NCBI GenBank assembly: GCA_944472135.2
Contig: OX235264.1
Location: forward strand, 91,398,319 to 91,462,318
Reading direction: 5' to 3'
DNA: 64,000 nt
DNA from: Trichobilharzia regenti
Taxonomy: Eukaryota > Platyhelminthes > Trematoda > Strigeidida > Schistosomatidae
The notes under the pieces were generated by a model that worked only from the letters and a program-made list of their open reading frames with translations, was not told the DNA's origin and ran no database searches. Below, one piece after another: positions 1 through 12,469 of this stretch. Within the stretch, counting starts at the first letter, position 1. Each line of letters opens with the position of its first letter. The translations under genes were made by a program, and so were the position numbers.

Positions 1-734
1 CGTACAGTATAGAGATATTTCGGCTGTGTGAGAATGTTGATATAAAATCTCTGAAATAGCTGATCATAGCATCTGACTTGATTACTGGATTTCTATAAAT
101 ACGTAATACAAAATCAACTACTTGAGAGAATTCCAGTTGAAATGCTCCGTCTTCCCTCTACCTATTGAAGTATACTAAGACGAAAACGAGACAGGTTTGA
201 TCTGAAATAACTCATATCCTTGGCCTCCACTGAAAACATTTCGTTTCTAAGAAAATTCTTCAGGAATAATAGTCTAGAGGCAGGTGTTCCGACCCACTAA
301 TCAAAATGAGAATAGATGCCACAAACAAATGACCTTAAACAACCAATCAGATCGCTCAGTATTACAAACGAATGCTTTTCATAATCTTCGTTGCAGTTTT
401 CGCCAAGAATCAGGGTTAGGGTAAGAGTAGTATTAAAGTAGGTTCAGGGTCATGGTTAAGATCAGGACGAATGGCTAAGTTAAACTTTAAGTACCAGTAA
501 TTGCCAACAGAGTGTGACCACACCAATGACCTTAGAACTCCTGATAGGTATGCTAGTGAAACCAGGCAAGTGACACTGTAATCATGGATAAAATGTACTT
601 GATGAAGGGCCTCGATGCTAAAGTGAATATATGGTGAGTTTTATCTAGGTTTGGGGAGGATAAAGTTAAGATTTAGGCGAAGGATTGGTTTGGCTTAGGT
701 TAAGCAGAAAAAGGTGATATTACGGTTGATTAGT
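1..734. other. No gene recognised
   Basis: AT-rich sequence with a few TTAGGG-like motifs (410-480, 640-700). No coding or repeat identity could be supported. Confidence 0.5.
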
Positions 735-1220
735 GCGTCGGTGGCACAGTGGTTAGGACTCTCGCCGACCATGCACATGGTCCGGGGTTCGATGCCCTAC
801 CGATGCACACCTGATATCTATGGTCGGCCTGAGAAATTTGGGCTACCGATATCCACGCTAAAAATTCCATACTTGTGTAACAACAGAAGACAAGGGCCAG
901 GCAACAGATCGTTTTATTATGAAAATCAACACGTATTTATACATATTTCACATACATTATTATAGACAAGCGCGGTCATCTGATTGGTTGTTTATCAGAA
1001 GTTAGGCAGACAAACGCAGGCTTCTGATTGGTTGTTTCGGGATTCCTCGACAAATAGAGTTCTCTATTTGCGAATCATGTTTTGCCACGTTAAGTTTCCT
1101 GTGATTGGTTGTTGAATCAGCCTTGCTCATATTTTCTCACGGCCTGCTGTCACCACACTTGTACCAAAAATACGCTGTGGAATCAAGCTGTAATCAAAAA
1201 TAAAATAAAAATAAAAAGAT
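735..1220 (+). repeat. SINE A copy, split by an LTR
   Basis: tRNA-derived head (GCGTCGGTGGCACAGTGGTT, then box B GGTTCGA-like), body, and a tail ending in A-rich AATAAAA. The copy is interrupted between 875 and 1158 by a solo LTR. Confidence 0.9.
876..1157 (-). mobile_element. Solo LTR, family 1
   Basis: 282 bp with TG...CA ends, starting TGTAACAACAGAAGACAAGG and ending CTCACCACA-like, same family as 13998, 14746 and 38047. It is flanked by CTTG (872-875 and 1158-1161). It sits inside a SINE A. It is shorter than its 326-bp relatives. Confidence 0.9.
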
Positions 1221-1927
1221 TCAAATTAGATTAGGGTTATTTTAGCAATAGTTTCTAGTAAGGGTTAGGTTAAGAAAAGATTAGGGTTATAGTGAGGGTT
1301 AAAAGACTTAGATGAATACATGTACATAATGTGAAATAACTACTTTATCGGTACTCCAATCCAAAAAGCGAGAGTTATTTTCCTCCCACGTCAAAGAAAT
1401 GTATCCTTGCATGCATTTCTATTCATTATTTCGATAAATATATGTATTTTTACATGTAAAAGCGACCTTTCTACAGCGACTGGTGCTTTCAAAGTCATTT
1501 GTTCGCTGTTTCATTTTGGTGCTTAAAGTTAAATTGGTCAGGTGAAACTTGCAACGGAGATTAGGGGCTGGATGAAACTTCCAAGGGTGATTATGGATGG
1601 CATCCATTTGCAATTCTGATTTATTTCACCATCCTTATCAGGTTATTTTCACCACAAAGTCGATCATTTTTCATAATTGTTGCATCCTAGAACTGGTACT
1701 CATTCAAATTTTTTCGAGGGATTTTAGACACATAAAAGAGACGGTTTAGAATCGTATACGTCTATAGCCACTCCTATAGAATACTGGTAAATGTTTCTGC
1801 AGGTTATTGGAGACATATACTCTAGATAATTCATTTTTATTATGTATATACCCAGTAAACATACTTTCCATACCAAATATGCCGCTCTTTACTTAGGGGC
1901 ACATGCCTAACTAATTCAGGGTCATTT
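1221..1927. other. No gene recognised
   Basis: TTAGGG-like motifs at 1230-1290; the rest is AT-rich sequence without recognisable coding content. Confidence 0.45.
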
Positions 1928-2279
1928 TGTAATGACAGAAGGCAATGGCCAGCCAACAGATCGTTTATCGAGAAAATCAACGGATATTTATAGATTTTTA
2001 TGTACATTATTATTCGTTATTGTTAGCATAGAAGCAACGTTTTCTGATTGGCTGTTTTCTTGCTGAAGGTTATTCTGTCATCTCCTTGTGGCCGTTTCTT
2101 AGAGTGTCCCGTGATTTATCTGCTAATCGTATCCGCCCACGCCAAGTCTGCTGTGATTAGTTGCTGAGCTCCTCAAGGTTAGACTTTTTTCTTACTTTTT
2201 CTCATGACCTGGATTCGGCACATAAACACTGAGGTAAATTGTTGTCTACAATTTCGGCTTCCAGACAGCTCTCACCACA
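1928..2279 (-). mobile_element. Solo LTR, family 2
   Basis: 352 bp from TGTAATGACAGAAGGC to CTCTCACCACA, flanked by ATTT (1924-1927 and 2280-2283). Related to the LTR at 40049 and more distantly to family 1. Confidence 0.85.
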
Positions 2280-2383
2280 ATTTGACTGTGGTGTCTGTTC
2301 TTGTTATATGTTCCTTCTATACACGTCAGAAACTCACACTTCGTATTTCCACCAAGCAGTCGCAGACTGGTAACAACAGTTGC

Positions 2384-2801
2384 CACTTTAACTGCATCCA
2401 TACTGAAGATCAAATGGTCAACCGACCAGAAAAAATTAGTAACAAGAGACTCTGGCTGGGAACAGACCAACAGGTGAGAGTGGATTGCTCAACAAATATA
2501 TAAAGGAGGAAATGGAGATGCATCGGGCGTACATTGAAGCGACTCACGAATGACATCGCGCTCAATCCAGGCTACTGATATAGTAGAATTCAAATGGGAA
2601 GTGAAGAATGGGTCGTCGATCCGATGGTGACATGGAGGAGATTGTTTGAAGAAGACGTGAGAGAGTTGGGGAGACTGTGGACCCAGCTGAAGAGCACGGC
2701 ATAAAATACAACAAAGTGGACATGTGTTGTTGATGCCATATGTTCCACTGGGAACCCAAAAGAACAATAATAATAATAATAGTAATAATAATAATAATCT
2801 A
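2384..2801 (+). mobile_element. RTE-a (SR2-like) 3' end with AAT tail
   Basis: Broken frames match the C-terminal block of RTE proteins: KWRCIGRTLKR, GSEEWVVDP, VTWRRLFEEDV. The copy ends GTTCCACTGGGAACCCAAAA and then (AAT)n at about 2766-2801. Confidence 0.75.
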
Positions 2802-2875
2802 CTCTTGCAAGAACTACTATAGAGGTGCTCTTATAAAGTGCATTTCAAGTACAGTGACACAGTAAATATTTTTAT

Positions 2876-3367
2876 ATTTTTTTGATGACAGCTTGATTCC
2901 ACACGGCGTTTACTTTGGTAGAAGTGTACGAGTTAGACTTGACTTAAATTAGACCTCAAAATAAACGCTGTTACAAAAAACTTCACTGCTTAATGACCTT
3001 AGCAGTACTCTACCTAACTTGTAAGTATTGACGAACGAAATCAAAGTAAAAAGACTTGAGATGATAAGTGTGTCTGAAACAGAGTTATATTTTATACAAA
3101 TGAGATATGAAACTTGATAAGTTAAGGGGTTATACAACTTATCTGCTGCCTTGACTGGTGGTAGGCTTGGAGAGTGAGCTGAATGAAAGCATAACGAGAG
3201 AGCGAACCAAATATGTACAGGAGAGTTAAAACTCAAAAGATGAAGTAGTGCCAAACGAGTGGGTGAGTGAATTCAAACAAAAGTTCAAAGGTTCAATGTA
3301 CACTGCAGAAGTATGGAATTTTCAGCATGTGATATTGGTAGCCCTAATTTTTGCAGGCCGACTATTC
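2876..3367 (-). repeat. SINE A copy, split by a 381-bp insert
   Basis: The tail is at 2876-2925 and the body at 3307-3367. The tRNA head is missing. The two parts join exactly if 2926-3306 and one copy of AGAAGT are removed. Confidence 0.8.
2926..3306. mobile_element. Unknown 381-bp insertion
   Basis: Flanked by a 6-bp direct repeat AGAAGT (2920-2925 and 3307-3312) within a SINE A. There is no poly-A, no LTR-like end and no obvious terminal inverted repeat. A minus-strand frame over it (2949-3254) looks like chance. Confidence 0.6.
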
Positions 3368-3992
3368 TGACCCCTAATTGCACAATATGTCAATCTTCTC
3401 AGTAATTATGATGCTACTTTGTTTGAGTTTCATCCGTTCCCCTGTTAATTATGGTATTTTAATTCCTAATTGTAATTCTCTTAATCTGACTCTTAACCAG
3501 AAAATATTCTGGAACTTTCCTACACATTTATTGGTAAATACACGAATGTGCAGCCTAGTTGATGATTTCGTCGGAAAGCAAATTTTCCTCGCTGCAACTG
3601 TCATTTTATTCCCCATGATCAAATAATAATAACGGTTTTATTCTAAACACTACTTATGATACAGTCTAGAATCCTCACTATATAGTACAATATTGCAGCT
3701 AATTTTCTTTTTACATTACATAGTGAGGAGGGAACATTTGAATTAATAACGACGTCAACATTAATATAAATGGTGACGACAGTATATTAATGACAGACAG
3801 AATAAAAAGAGCCGTTTATTCACTGTTTCCCAGTAATTTAATAGTCTCATTCCTAACACTTTTGTTAGCACATATATAACGCTTATCAGATAAGCTATTG
3901 TTGAGTTTATTGACTTAGTTTTGTGAGCATATTGATATTTATAATTGCTTTCATTCCTGTCTGATGATATGCAAAGGGAGTGTGGCTGATGT
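3368..3992. other. No gene recognised
   Basis: AT-rich sequence with an 82-codon plus-strand frame (3378-3626) rich in Leu/Ile/Phe that has no recognisable motif. Confidence 0.4.
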
Positions 3993-4192
3993 GCGTCGGT
4001 GGCACAGTGGTTAGGATTCTCGCCGACCATGCACATGGTCCGGGGTTCGAGCCCACGCCGACGCACACCTGATATCTAAGGTCGGCCTGCGAATTTTGGG
4101 CTACCGATATCCACGCTGAAAATTCCACACTTGTACTAAAAAAATACGGTGTGGAATCAAGCTGTAATCAAAAAAAAAAATTAAAAAAAATT
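3993..4192 (+). repeat. SINE A, near full length
   Basis: The tRNA-like head GCGTCGG pairs with CCGACGC across the cloverleaf, with box B GGGGTTCGAGCCC. The body and the CR1-like tail (CTGAAAATTCCACACTTGTA) end in an A-rich run. Confidence 0.9.
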
Positions 4193-5739
4193 AAGAGGAT
4201 GCTCAGTGTACGATAAGATAATGTCAGGCACTTCTTACAGGATTTCAAGTGTCTGTCTACAACAGTAATGACATGCTGGCACAGGAATACGACTTCCACT
4301 GTACAAATAGTTTTAGTGTCTTTTTCAAGTTGTTCAGAAAAGACCAAAATGGCTACAGTGAATGAAGAATCATTTAAATGCAAGTTTTATTAAACTATAA
4401 AACTAAAGACTGACCGATACTAAATAATCACAGCATTCCTAGGCAGAAGATTGCATGAAATATTTTTGAAGAAGTAAATGGGATGTGAAAAGACCAGGAA
4501 AGATTAGAAGAAAGACAGCAATCTAAGGTGTTCCACATTTGACCTAGCTTCGACTTCAAGAATAGTGGTAACCGACCAATTCATGTAAATCACGTTTGTG
4601 CATGATGTACTGGCATGAACAATTTGATATTTGGAGAGATTTTCACTTTGGGACCACTAAACAAGAAGTAATTTTCAATAAAAGGCTATTTGGTTTTGAG
4701 AAGTACATTCACTTCGTCCAATTTGATGCTCTTTTTTTGCTCTCACACACTTCTCCAGTGACTAGTAGAGTTCACACTGAGACTGGAATATTGTATTAGT
4801 CGGTTCAAACACGAATGCTACAAATATCAACTTTAACAAATAAACGGTCATATTATGTTCGTATAACTATATACAATTTCGGAAATTTCCACCTATCCTG
4901 CTCAATTGTGTCAAAGTACGCATGCATAAAAATAATTGCTGGTGCATACTACTTATTCATATCAGTAGACTGGCTGTGTTTGCGAACAAGTTAAGCTCAT
5001 CTATTCAAATTAACTGGTCATGTCGTCTTGCCGCTGTCTTTCTTGACATCATCTAATTCACCAAGAAGGTCATATACTGTGATCTGCATATTTTATACTT
5101 TCATAAAGAAACTGAGAGAATTTCGCCCTTAACTGAACACCATACAAATAAGTAGTCCTGCTGTTACCAAATAATATCTGTCTTGTCCCTTTCACTAACT
5201 CTAGCACTAATACCGTGTGACAAAAGCATCAGGTTTTTAAATAAACCGACTAAGTGATATCAATGTATGCTGACCTATGACTTGTTACTTTTACTTGTTA
5301 CTGAAATATCCCTTGTTATGAACTCGTGTCGGCACACCATACTTGGCTAGTTCCAAGAGTGATGGAATTTTATTAAAAGTTCGCAAAAACTGTCTTTCAC
5401 ACATTTTGACAATCAGGAGAGTACTGATATTATTCTCAGGTTTTTCCATGACAGAATTGTAAATTGAAACGATTTATTTTGTCAAAAAATGTCTTTGATT
5501 TCCTTTATACTTCAATCTAGATGGATGTTATTATTCCCTTGGTTTTCCAGTGGAACATGGGGTTTCAACAGCATATCTCCACTTAACTCTGTCCTCTAAG
5601 AAGAAATAAGCATAAAAACAGTCAGATAAATGGTGTACTTAATAAATTTGGATAAATCAGAATGGGAATGGTTTGCTTAAATCTTAGGCTACCAAATACC
5701 TTATACATTACAAATCATATTGCATCTAATTTCTCATTT
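4193..5739. other. No gene recognised
   Basis: AT-rich sequence without a coding or repeat signal I can name. It may be unique intergenic or intronic DNA. Confidence 0.4.
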
Positions 5740-5774
5740 CCAATTCATTTTAAATAACTAAATCTTATTCAAAA

Positions 5775-6228
5775 ATGAGCCCTAATCGGATTATTTATTC
5801 TCGTGAGTATTTAGTATCCTTAAAACCTACTGATCCGCAAATTCATAAAAAAACAAAAAAAGGATCTTGCTGGGTGGCAAAGAGCCTTAAAAAATACCCC
5901 TATTCAATTCATGACTGTTCCAGCAATTATGACTACTAATCGTCTCTCCCTGCCAGCTAAAATTAACTGTTTTCAATCACTCGTGTCTTGCATTATACAT
6001 CGTAATACTGGGATTCTATCACTTCAAGAAACATGGCTACATGGTCTATATGATTACAATCTAGTGTATCTAAATGATTTCAAGTTATTCAGACAAGATC
6101 GGTGTAGTTCCAGGAAGAAACGCGGTGGCGGTGTCGCCATCTTCATTAATTCACAATGGTGTACGCCTAATAATGTATGTTTCAAATTCTCTAGTGACAG
6201 TATTGACTGCCTCACCGTTAAGTGTTGA
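5775..6228 (+). pseudogene. LINE endonuclease domain, N-terminal half
   Basis: Two frames (5775-5910 and 5911-6228) give the first part of an APE-like endonuclease, which nicks target DNA for priming. The LQETWL and GGGVAIF motifs are visible. It ends in a stop after DCLTVKC and continues in another frame. Confidence 0.8.
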
Positions 6229-6237
6229 CCTAAACAT

Positions 6238-7785
6238 TTGTCAGAATATAACTACATTTACATCTCGAACATTTATATTGCTCCTGGATGCAACTCCACA
6301 GAATTATCTTTATTTGCGGATGAATTTACCTCCCTTGCTCCCATCTCCTTCGGAAATTCCTTGTCTATAGTTACTGGAGATTTTAATTCTAGTGATCACA
6401 GCTTCCTAATTTCACTTGGACACGATAACATTGTCAACTTCCCGACTAGAATGGTTAACACTCTTGATCTTGTGTTTACAAATGATGCAGGAATATTTGA
6501 AGCTCGAAAAAAAACCCCACTACTCAATTCAGATCACTGTATCATAAGAATATTGCCCAAAGTATATGGAAAGCAGCACAAAAGGTCTTTATACCTTGGA
6601 AAGAAAACACAACACAGATGTTATTCCCATGACAACATACTGAATCTAAGGTCCATGTTAAAAGACACAAACTGGGACTTATTTACTGAACAAGCTCTTG
6701 ATAACACAATTACCAACATAACACATTATCTTAATTTCTGTCTTGATGTTTGTTGTCCAAAAGAGACAATCTTCTTAAAATTCGATCGCTTCTCCTCTTC
6801 TCAACTCAAAAAGCTCCGCCGTGAAAAAGAAAGGTTGTTCAAAATGAAAAATAAATCTGGTGTTAAGAGAATGAACACTTTGATTAAGCTTGAATTACAA
6901 AGATTGAATGCTCTCTATAACCAGAAGTTTCTTTCATGTAAATCCCCATCAAATGTGTGGAAGTTATTAAAGGAAATCACAGGTGGTAAGCAAATGATGA
7001 ATGATATTTCTGTAGATGTTAACATGCTTAATGAATCCTTCATATGTATCCCAGCAAATGTTATGATTCCTAACTCAAATAGTGTAAATAATGACTGCTT
7101 CTCATGCTTTAACACGAATGATGTCCTCAAGTGTCTTCAATCTCTCAAGCCTACTCAGTCCCTTGGTCCTGATGGTGTTCCTGCTGTTATCCTTAAGAAG
7201 TGTGCCGACATCTTGTGTTCCCCATTAACTGACATTTTCAACGAATCGTTTTCCAAAAGTATTATACCTGAATCATGGAAAAATATCAAGATCGTTCCAG
7301 TGCCTAAATCAACAAGTGGACCTAATGTTAAGTTTAGACCCATTGCTATTACCTCACCTTTTTGGAAAGTTATGGAAAGACTTATTTTACTTAATCTTGA
7401 ACCCTCTTTAAAGCCTTTCAACGACCCCAACCAGTTTGCTTATAAACATAGTAGGTGTGCGTTAGATGCCGCTGTTGTCCCACATCATAATATAGTCTCT
7501 AGTTTAGATAAAGGAGCTAAATACGTTCGCTGTGCCTTCCTTGATTACACATCTGCATTTGACTCTGTTCCCAGGTCTCTCTTGCTAAGTAAGCTTGCTG
7601 CAACACAGGCTGAGAGCTGGACAAATAAGTGGTTGCATTCCTATTTTTCTGATAGGAAGCAGTACACCGTCTACAATGGAAAGTCCTCCACTACCTCACT
7701 TACTTTAGCTGGTGTTCCTCAAGGTGCTGTTCTTTCTCCTTTCCTGTTTTCGTTTTCTTACATGACTTGCCTCATTCTGATGTAG
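6238..7785 (+). pseudogene. LINE endonuclease C-half and reverse transcriptase
   Basis: 515 codons. The endonuclease end includes VTGDFNSSDHSF and LNSDHCIIR (catalytic His-Asp region). Next come a linker and then fingers/palm of RT with SLGPDGVPAVIL, KFRPIAITSPFWKVME, CAFLDYTSAFDSVPR (motif A) and AGVPQGAVLSPFLF (motif B). A frameshift before the YADD motif separates it from the next frame, so this ORF alone lacks the full active site. Confidence 0.88.
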
Positions 7786-8539
7786 CCACTTTTGTTAAGT
7801 ATGCTGATGACCTCTCGGTTTCTATGCCTGTCAACTCTCAGTCAGATTGTTCCAAATTAAATAACTTTCTGTCGGAAATTAGTCAGTGGTCCTCTTCAAA
7901 CGGACTTAAGCTTAATCCGTCTAAATGTCAGGTAGTCAATTTCACTTTCAGACGTAAACGTGACCTACAACAACTAGTTAGCTCACATGGCCCCACTATC
8001 ATTGATCGCACAGAGGTTGAAAATACATCTAATGTCAAGTACTCTGCGCTGAGTTTTTCCACCGATCTTTCCTGGTCCTCCCACATCTTGCTAGTTACTA
8101 GAAAGATGTTTCGCTTAACGTTCTGCGTTAGGAAACTTAGGCAGTCTGGCATAAAGCAGTCTCAGCTTTCTCAGTTTGTCAATTCTTGTATTCTACCCAT
8201 CCCCCTTTACTGCTCCCCATTAACCTTTCCTGGACTACTTAAGAAAGACTTTGGTTTGCTGAGAAGGGCATTAAAAGCCATTATTAGGGCAGGTGGGATA
8301 GACATATTATGTCATGTAAGAAACTAGCGAATACAATATTGTCACACCCTGAGCATCCTCTCTGTACGCAGCTGTCTCCTTGCAGTTCATCTGGTACAAC
8401 AAGAAGCAGCTATAGGAGGCTATATGCTAGGACTGCCAAGTACAAAATCTTCACAATACCATATCTGGCACAGATGTTATGTGATGAGAAATCCGTTAGG
8501 TATGACACGATCAACTTACTGCGACACTCCAACAAATAG
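7767..8539 (+). pseudogene. LINE reverse transcriptase, YADD motif and C-terminus
   Basis: The frame starting at 7767 has VKYADDLSVSMP (catalytic Asp pair), LKLNPSKCQVVNF and a thumb-like C-terminus. After 8327 the coding continues in a different frame (8309-8539), ending near RYDTINLLRHSN. It belongs to the same protein as 6238-7785. Confidence 0.85.
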
Positions 8540-8800
8540 TCCCATTGGTTTTGTTTTCCTTTCCTCGTTACTATTACACTGTTGTTCTCATCTTCTATCA
8601 CACATTAATCGTTCTTTAAAACGTAATCGCAACGCTATTGTTTTCATTTTTTTATTTATCCTTTTTTGGGGTGTTGCCTTTTGATTTTAAAATCTTATAA
8701 AATTTATGAGGTAATTAGATGCAATATTGTAATACACGCTGAAAATTCCATACTTGTAGTATAAATACTGTTTGGAATAAAGCTGTTATTATTATTATGT

Positions 8801-9780
8801 TTTAAAAGGAATGCAGAAGGACACAGGATACAGTAAACAAAAGCAGTGGAAGAATTTCTTTTATTTATGGTATGCTTTTCCCTCTAAAGGAGAAAAATAA
8901 AACTCAAAACATGTATCAATCCAGTACCCAGTCTGTGTCACACCAAACTTGCCGAAAAAAAGAATCCTGGTCACAGGACCAACTGCAGATCTATAATTCT
9001 GGATGGTAAAACAGACACACTGAGCACTTTTATCCAAACTGGAAACAATGATATAATGTAAGTCAGTAGCGCCATCTTAGATGAATTTACTATGATCATA
9101 AGTAAATTAGTTAGCATCAATAAAATGCTTCGATGATGGTTCAAGATTAGGTAAAAATGATTTATGAGGTAATCGCAATCGTTCTGAAATTAACACACGA
9201 CCCAACTGAAGGGAACTATCTAGCGAGCTCAATTACATAACAAGTATGTGAATAAAAATTGAAGTTAATGAGATGACAGTGTAACAATATATTATAAGAA
9301 ATACAGTAATGAGTTACAATAATTAAATGGTTACTTGGATACACAGTTAAAGTCCACGGTTACAAATTATTGATATAATCCACAGAAGCGTTCACTGCTG
9401 GAGTCGTGTCTACTGGTAGAAACTGTGTACGGGTTATATAATTGTCTTTGGATGTGGATAAGGGGTTTCTGCTGATAATCCAAAGTATACAACACGGTTA
9501 TGAGTGCAGTAAGTAGTCAGTATAGACCAGTGAGAAGACGAAGCGACCAACAGTACACTGTATGTCAGGTTGTACTCGCAAGTTATCTGTATTTCAACAT
9601 CTAACAAAAAGTGTACAGTCATATTGGAACGTACTCCACACACTTGATGATTTCGGTACCAAGACATATATAATGTTCATCTGAGTGACAATCAGAACAT
9701 TTCTGGAAAATAATATATTGAGGATATCTGTAAGATGACGATATAAAATATTCGCACATTTTCTGAGGGCTTTATTTGTT
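8801..9780. other. No gene recognised
   Basis: AT-rich sequence with no named motif. Short minus-strand frames here look like chance. Confidence 0.4.
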
Positions 9781-10070
9781 TTACTTTCTACCAGTAACTG
9801 CCGTGAATAGTTTTCTAATGATTGAAGGGGTTTTGCATACTAGGAATTTTCGATCATAGGTTATATTTAGCACTTCCATTTCAAACTTGATTAAAATTTT
9901 CAGCCTTTTCACATCAGGGTTATCTTTCATCTTAAATAAATATTCTTTTTTTAGGCGAAGCTCTTTTTGTTGAGATGAAGAGAAATGGTCAAATCTGATG
10001 AAGAGTGCCTCTTTTATGGCAAAAAATGTCAAGGCATAATTTGAAATAACATGTGATATTTTTGATAGTA
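9781..10070 (-). pseudogene. CR1-like LINE fragment (EN-RT linker)
   Basis: The frame reads FDHFSSSQQKELRLKKEYLF and KFLVCKTPSI, matching 6780-6985 of the best LINE copy (FDRFSSSQLKKLRREKERLF). Truncated on both sides. Confidence 0.8.
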
Positions 10071-10084
10071 TCATTCAGCCCTTG

Positions 10085-10935
10085 TTCTGTAGGCAAGCCT
10101 CAGTTTGTGTGATTTGACATATGACAGCGATGCTGCTGTCGAAATGACAATGAAGGAGTTCAACAACTACTATCATTCTATCAAGTTGACATACAAATTC
10201 GAGATGAATTTTATCTTTTGGATGTTTCGTTGAAAAACTGATTTGACAGTTGTCTCCAGTAATCAATCTACAAGAAACCTGCATAAAGTTGTCAATACAT
10301 GATTATTCATGTCTTGATTCCTTTGACAATAAAGGGAAACTTGATACACTCTTTATCTCCAAAAGTCGGAGAGATTTACAGTAGTGACACAAGCAATTAT
10401 GAACTGGAGAGAGTCAAACAAGTTCTCATTGCAAATTGATATCTTACGGAGTTCATCAAAGTAAAAGAGAAGCCTGAGAAAATCCGAATAGCACCGAATA
10501 AAAAATACTATTTATGAATTTTGATTTATGGTTGATGCTGCGGCTGAGGTTCTGAAGAACCGCTTATCCACATCGCTGAGAAAAGCATACTTTTCCAGTC
10601 AGTTTCTACAGTTGGCAAACAAAGTACAAACCACCGCTTTGGGACACTTCAGTGTATGAATATAAATTTACTTACTTCCGTGGAGCTAGCTATTTGGTCG
10701 CACAGAAAAAACACTTTCCCAACGCATCTGAGAACACTATGTGACATGGTTATTAAGAGGGAAATGCAATAAATTCATAAAAAATCCCCATTAGAACATT
10801 AGTAGACAGAAGACCAAGACAATAAAAGTGTTCGCTATATTCTTGAGAACCTGGTGAGCTCAGGCCACGCAACTACATCGGAGTTGTCTTTCGGAATTAT
10901 CTACAAAGTGAGAGTGAATTGTTGAAGGGGTGCTA
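10085..10935 (+). mobile_element. Penelope-like element fragment, RT end and GIY-YIG
   Basis: Broken frames read LLDVSLKN, QSIYKKPA, SDTSNYELERVKQVL, a degraded RGASYL, and SGHATTSELSFGIIYK. These are the order of the RT C-terminus and the GIY-YIG endonuclease of PLEs. Many stops; inactive. Confidence 0.65.
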
Positions 10936-10980
10936 AATTCCAGCCTTTGTGTATGATAGAGGGGCTAGTGATTCACCAGT

Positions 10981-12262
10981 ATGACCCAAAACTTTCTGAG
11001 GAGAAACCCTTTGTCCAACCTCTTGTATCACCATGGTCTCAGAGTCTCTCCTCCTAACCGTTCGCTCATGTTCTTAGTGATTAATTCAGTATTATCACTC
11101 CTTATATATTCCTTTCATGCAATTTACCAAGGTTTTTTCACACCTTCATTCGGTGGGTTCAAACCACAACTTTCAGAGATAGTTTTGGATTGGCAGACTG
11201 ATACCTTTAGGTACAAATCTGACCTAAACAAACTGGTTAGGACTCACGAGATGTGCAACATAGATGGCACTGAAATTGAAACCAAGTCGGAAGTTAAATA
11301 CCTAGGCGTCACTCTATCTTCTGATCTTTCCTGGTCGTCTCATATCTTGACGATTTCCAAGAAAATATTCCGTCTTACCTTCTACATCAAGAAGTTAAGA
11401 CTTTCTGGTGTAACCCAACCCTTACTCCTACAATTTGTTAACTTCCGTATTCTGCCTATTATTCTCTATTGTTCCCCCTTAGTCTTTCCTGGGCTATTGA
11501 AGAAAGACTATACCTTATTACGTAGGATGTTAAAGGTTTTCAGCAGGGTAAGCAGTTTGCCACTTAGCCAGCTTGTTAATATTCTGGTGGACAGGCACAT
11601 GGACTCATGTGAAAAATGAGCTAAATCCATTTTATCTAACTCACACCACCCTCTTTATTCACAGCTCTCCCCTTGTATCTCATCAGGCAAAACCAGAAGC
11701 CTATAGAGAAAACTAAATGCTCGCACTAGTAAGTACAAAAACTCAACCATGCCCTACTTAGCTTGTGTTCTGTGCGATAAAGAAAGCATTAGGCGTGAAA
11801 CCTTTAACTTATTAAATAGTCAGTAGAACAAATGGATCTCGTCTTTCTAAGTCACATCATTTACAGGTACAACGTCTTCTCTCTACCTTTTTTTCTCTTT
11901 CTGTATTTATTTTTGTTATGTGCTGTTTTGTTTCTCTCTTCCTTACAAACTCTACTTAAAATATTCTTGTTCGTTCTTTCGCACTCTGTATGCCTCGACC
12001 ATTTTGCTATTGCTTACGCCAGTAAATATGCTAGTAGTATGTACTTTTCTAACACCTTCAAACACTCTGTTTAAATTTTGGCTTTGCTACCGACATGCTA
12101 ATATGTTGTTATCAAAACTGACTGAGATAACCTTAATGTATGTAGAACTATATTTATTGATAATGTACTGACTGGATGCAATATTGTAGTAAAATGCTGA
12201 GAATTCCATTCTGTATCACAGGTTCTGATTTGGAATAAAGCTTATCTTATCTTATCTTACTG
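10981..12262 (+). mobile_element. CR1-like LINE, 3' part
   Basis: The frame 10981-11619 contains EVKYLGVTLSSDLSWSSHIL and CSPLVFPGLLKKDYTLLRR, matching the RT C-terminus of the copy at 8000-8300. The 3' end GATTTGGAATAAAGC is followed by (TTATC)n at about 12239-12260. The 5' part before about 11170 is scrambled. Confidence 0.85.
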
Positions 12263-12469
12263 ATTGTAGGTAAAATATGAATTGGGATCACAACAGGATT
12301 GGAGCTACATGACTCGGCTCAACTAGTAAACTGTCTGATCTTGTAATTCAAAGGTTGTCAGACTTAAACCTGCTGCAACCCAGATTTTTATCTCAATGTA
12401 AATAAAATATTAATTTAATACTTTTTGATAATAAGTACCATAGTATTTAAAAGAAAAGAAATCTGAACG

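Larger units (their letters stand above)
5740..8800 (+). mobile_element. CR1/SR1-like LINE, best copy, inactive
   Basis: An endonuclease-reverse transcriptase LINE. It carries the start-like MSPNRIIYSREYL (5775), APE endonuclease motifs (LSLQETWL, GGGVAIFI, VTGDFNSSDHS, SDHCII), reverse transcriptase with FVKYADDLSV, and a 3' end TTTGGAATAAAGCTG followed by (TTA)n. The coding region is broken into several frames, so it cannot act on its own. The 3' end is the same as the tail of SINE A. Confidence 0.9.

Noticed and set aside
410..480. TTAGGG-like motifs, also at 1230-1290
   Set aside because: They are scattered, irregular and not tandem; no telomere or interstitial telomeric array.
735..810. 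tRNA gene
   Set aside because: The same head recurs many times joined to a fixed body and LINE-like tail, so it is a SINE head. The anticodon region is irregular.
2949..3254. 101-codon minus-strand ORF in the 381-bp insert
   Set aside because: No motif and biased composition; probably chance in an AT-rich insert.
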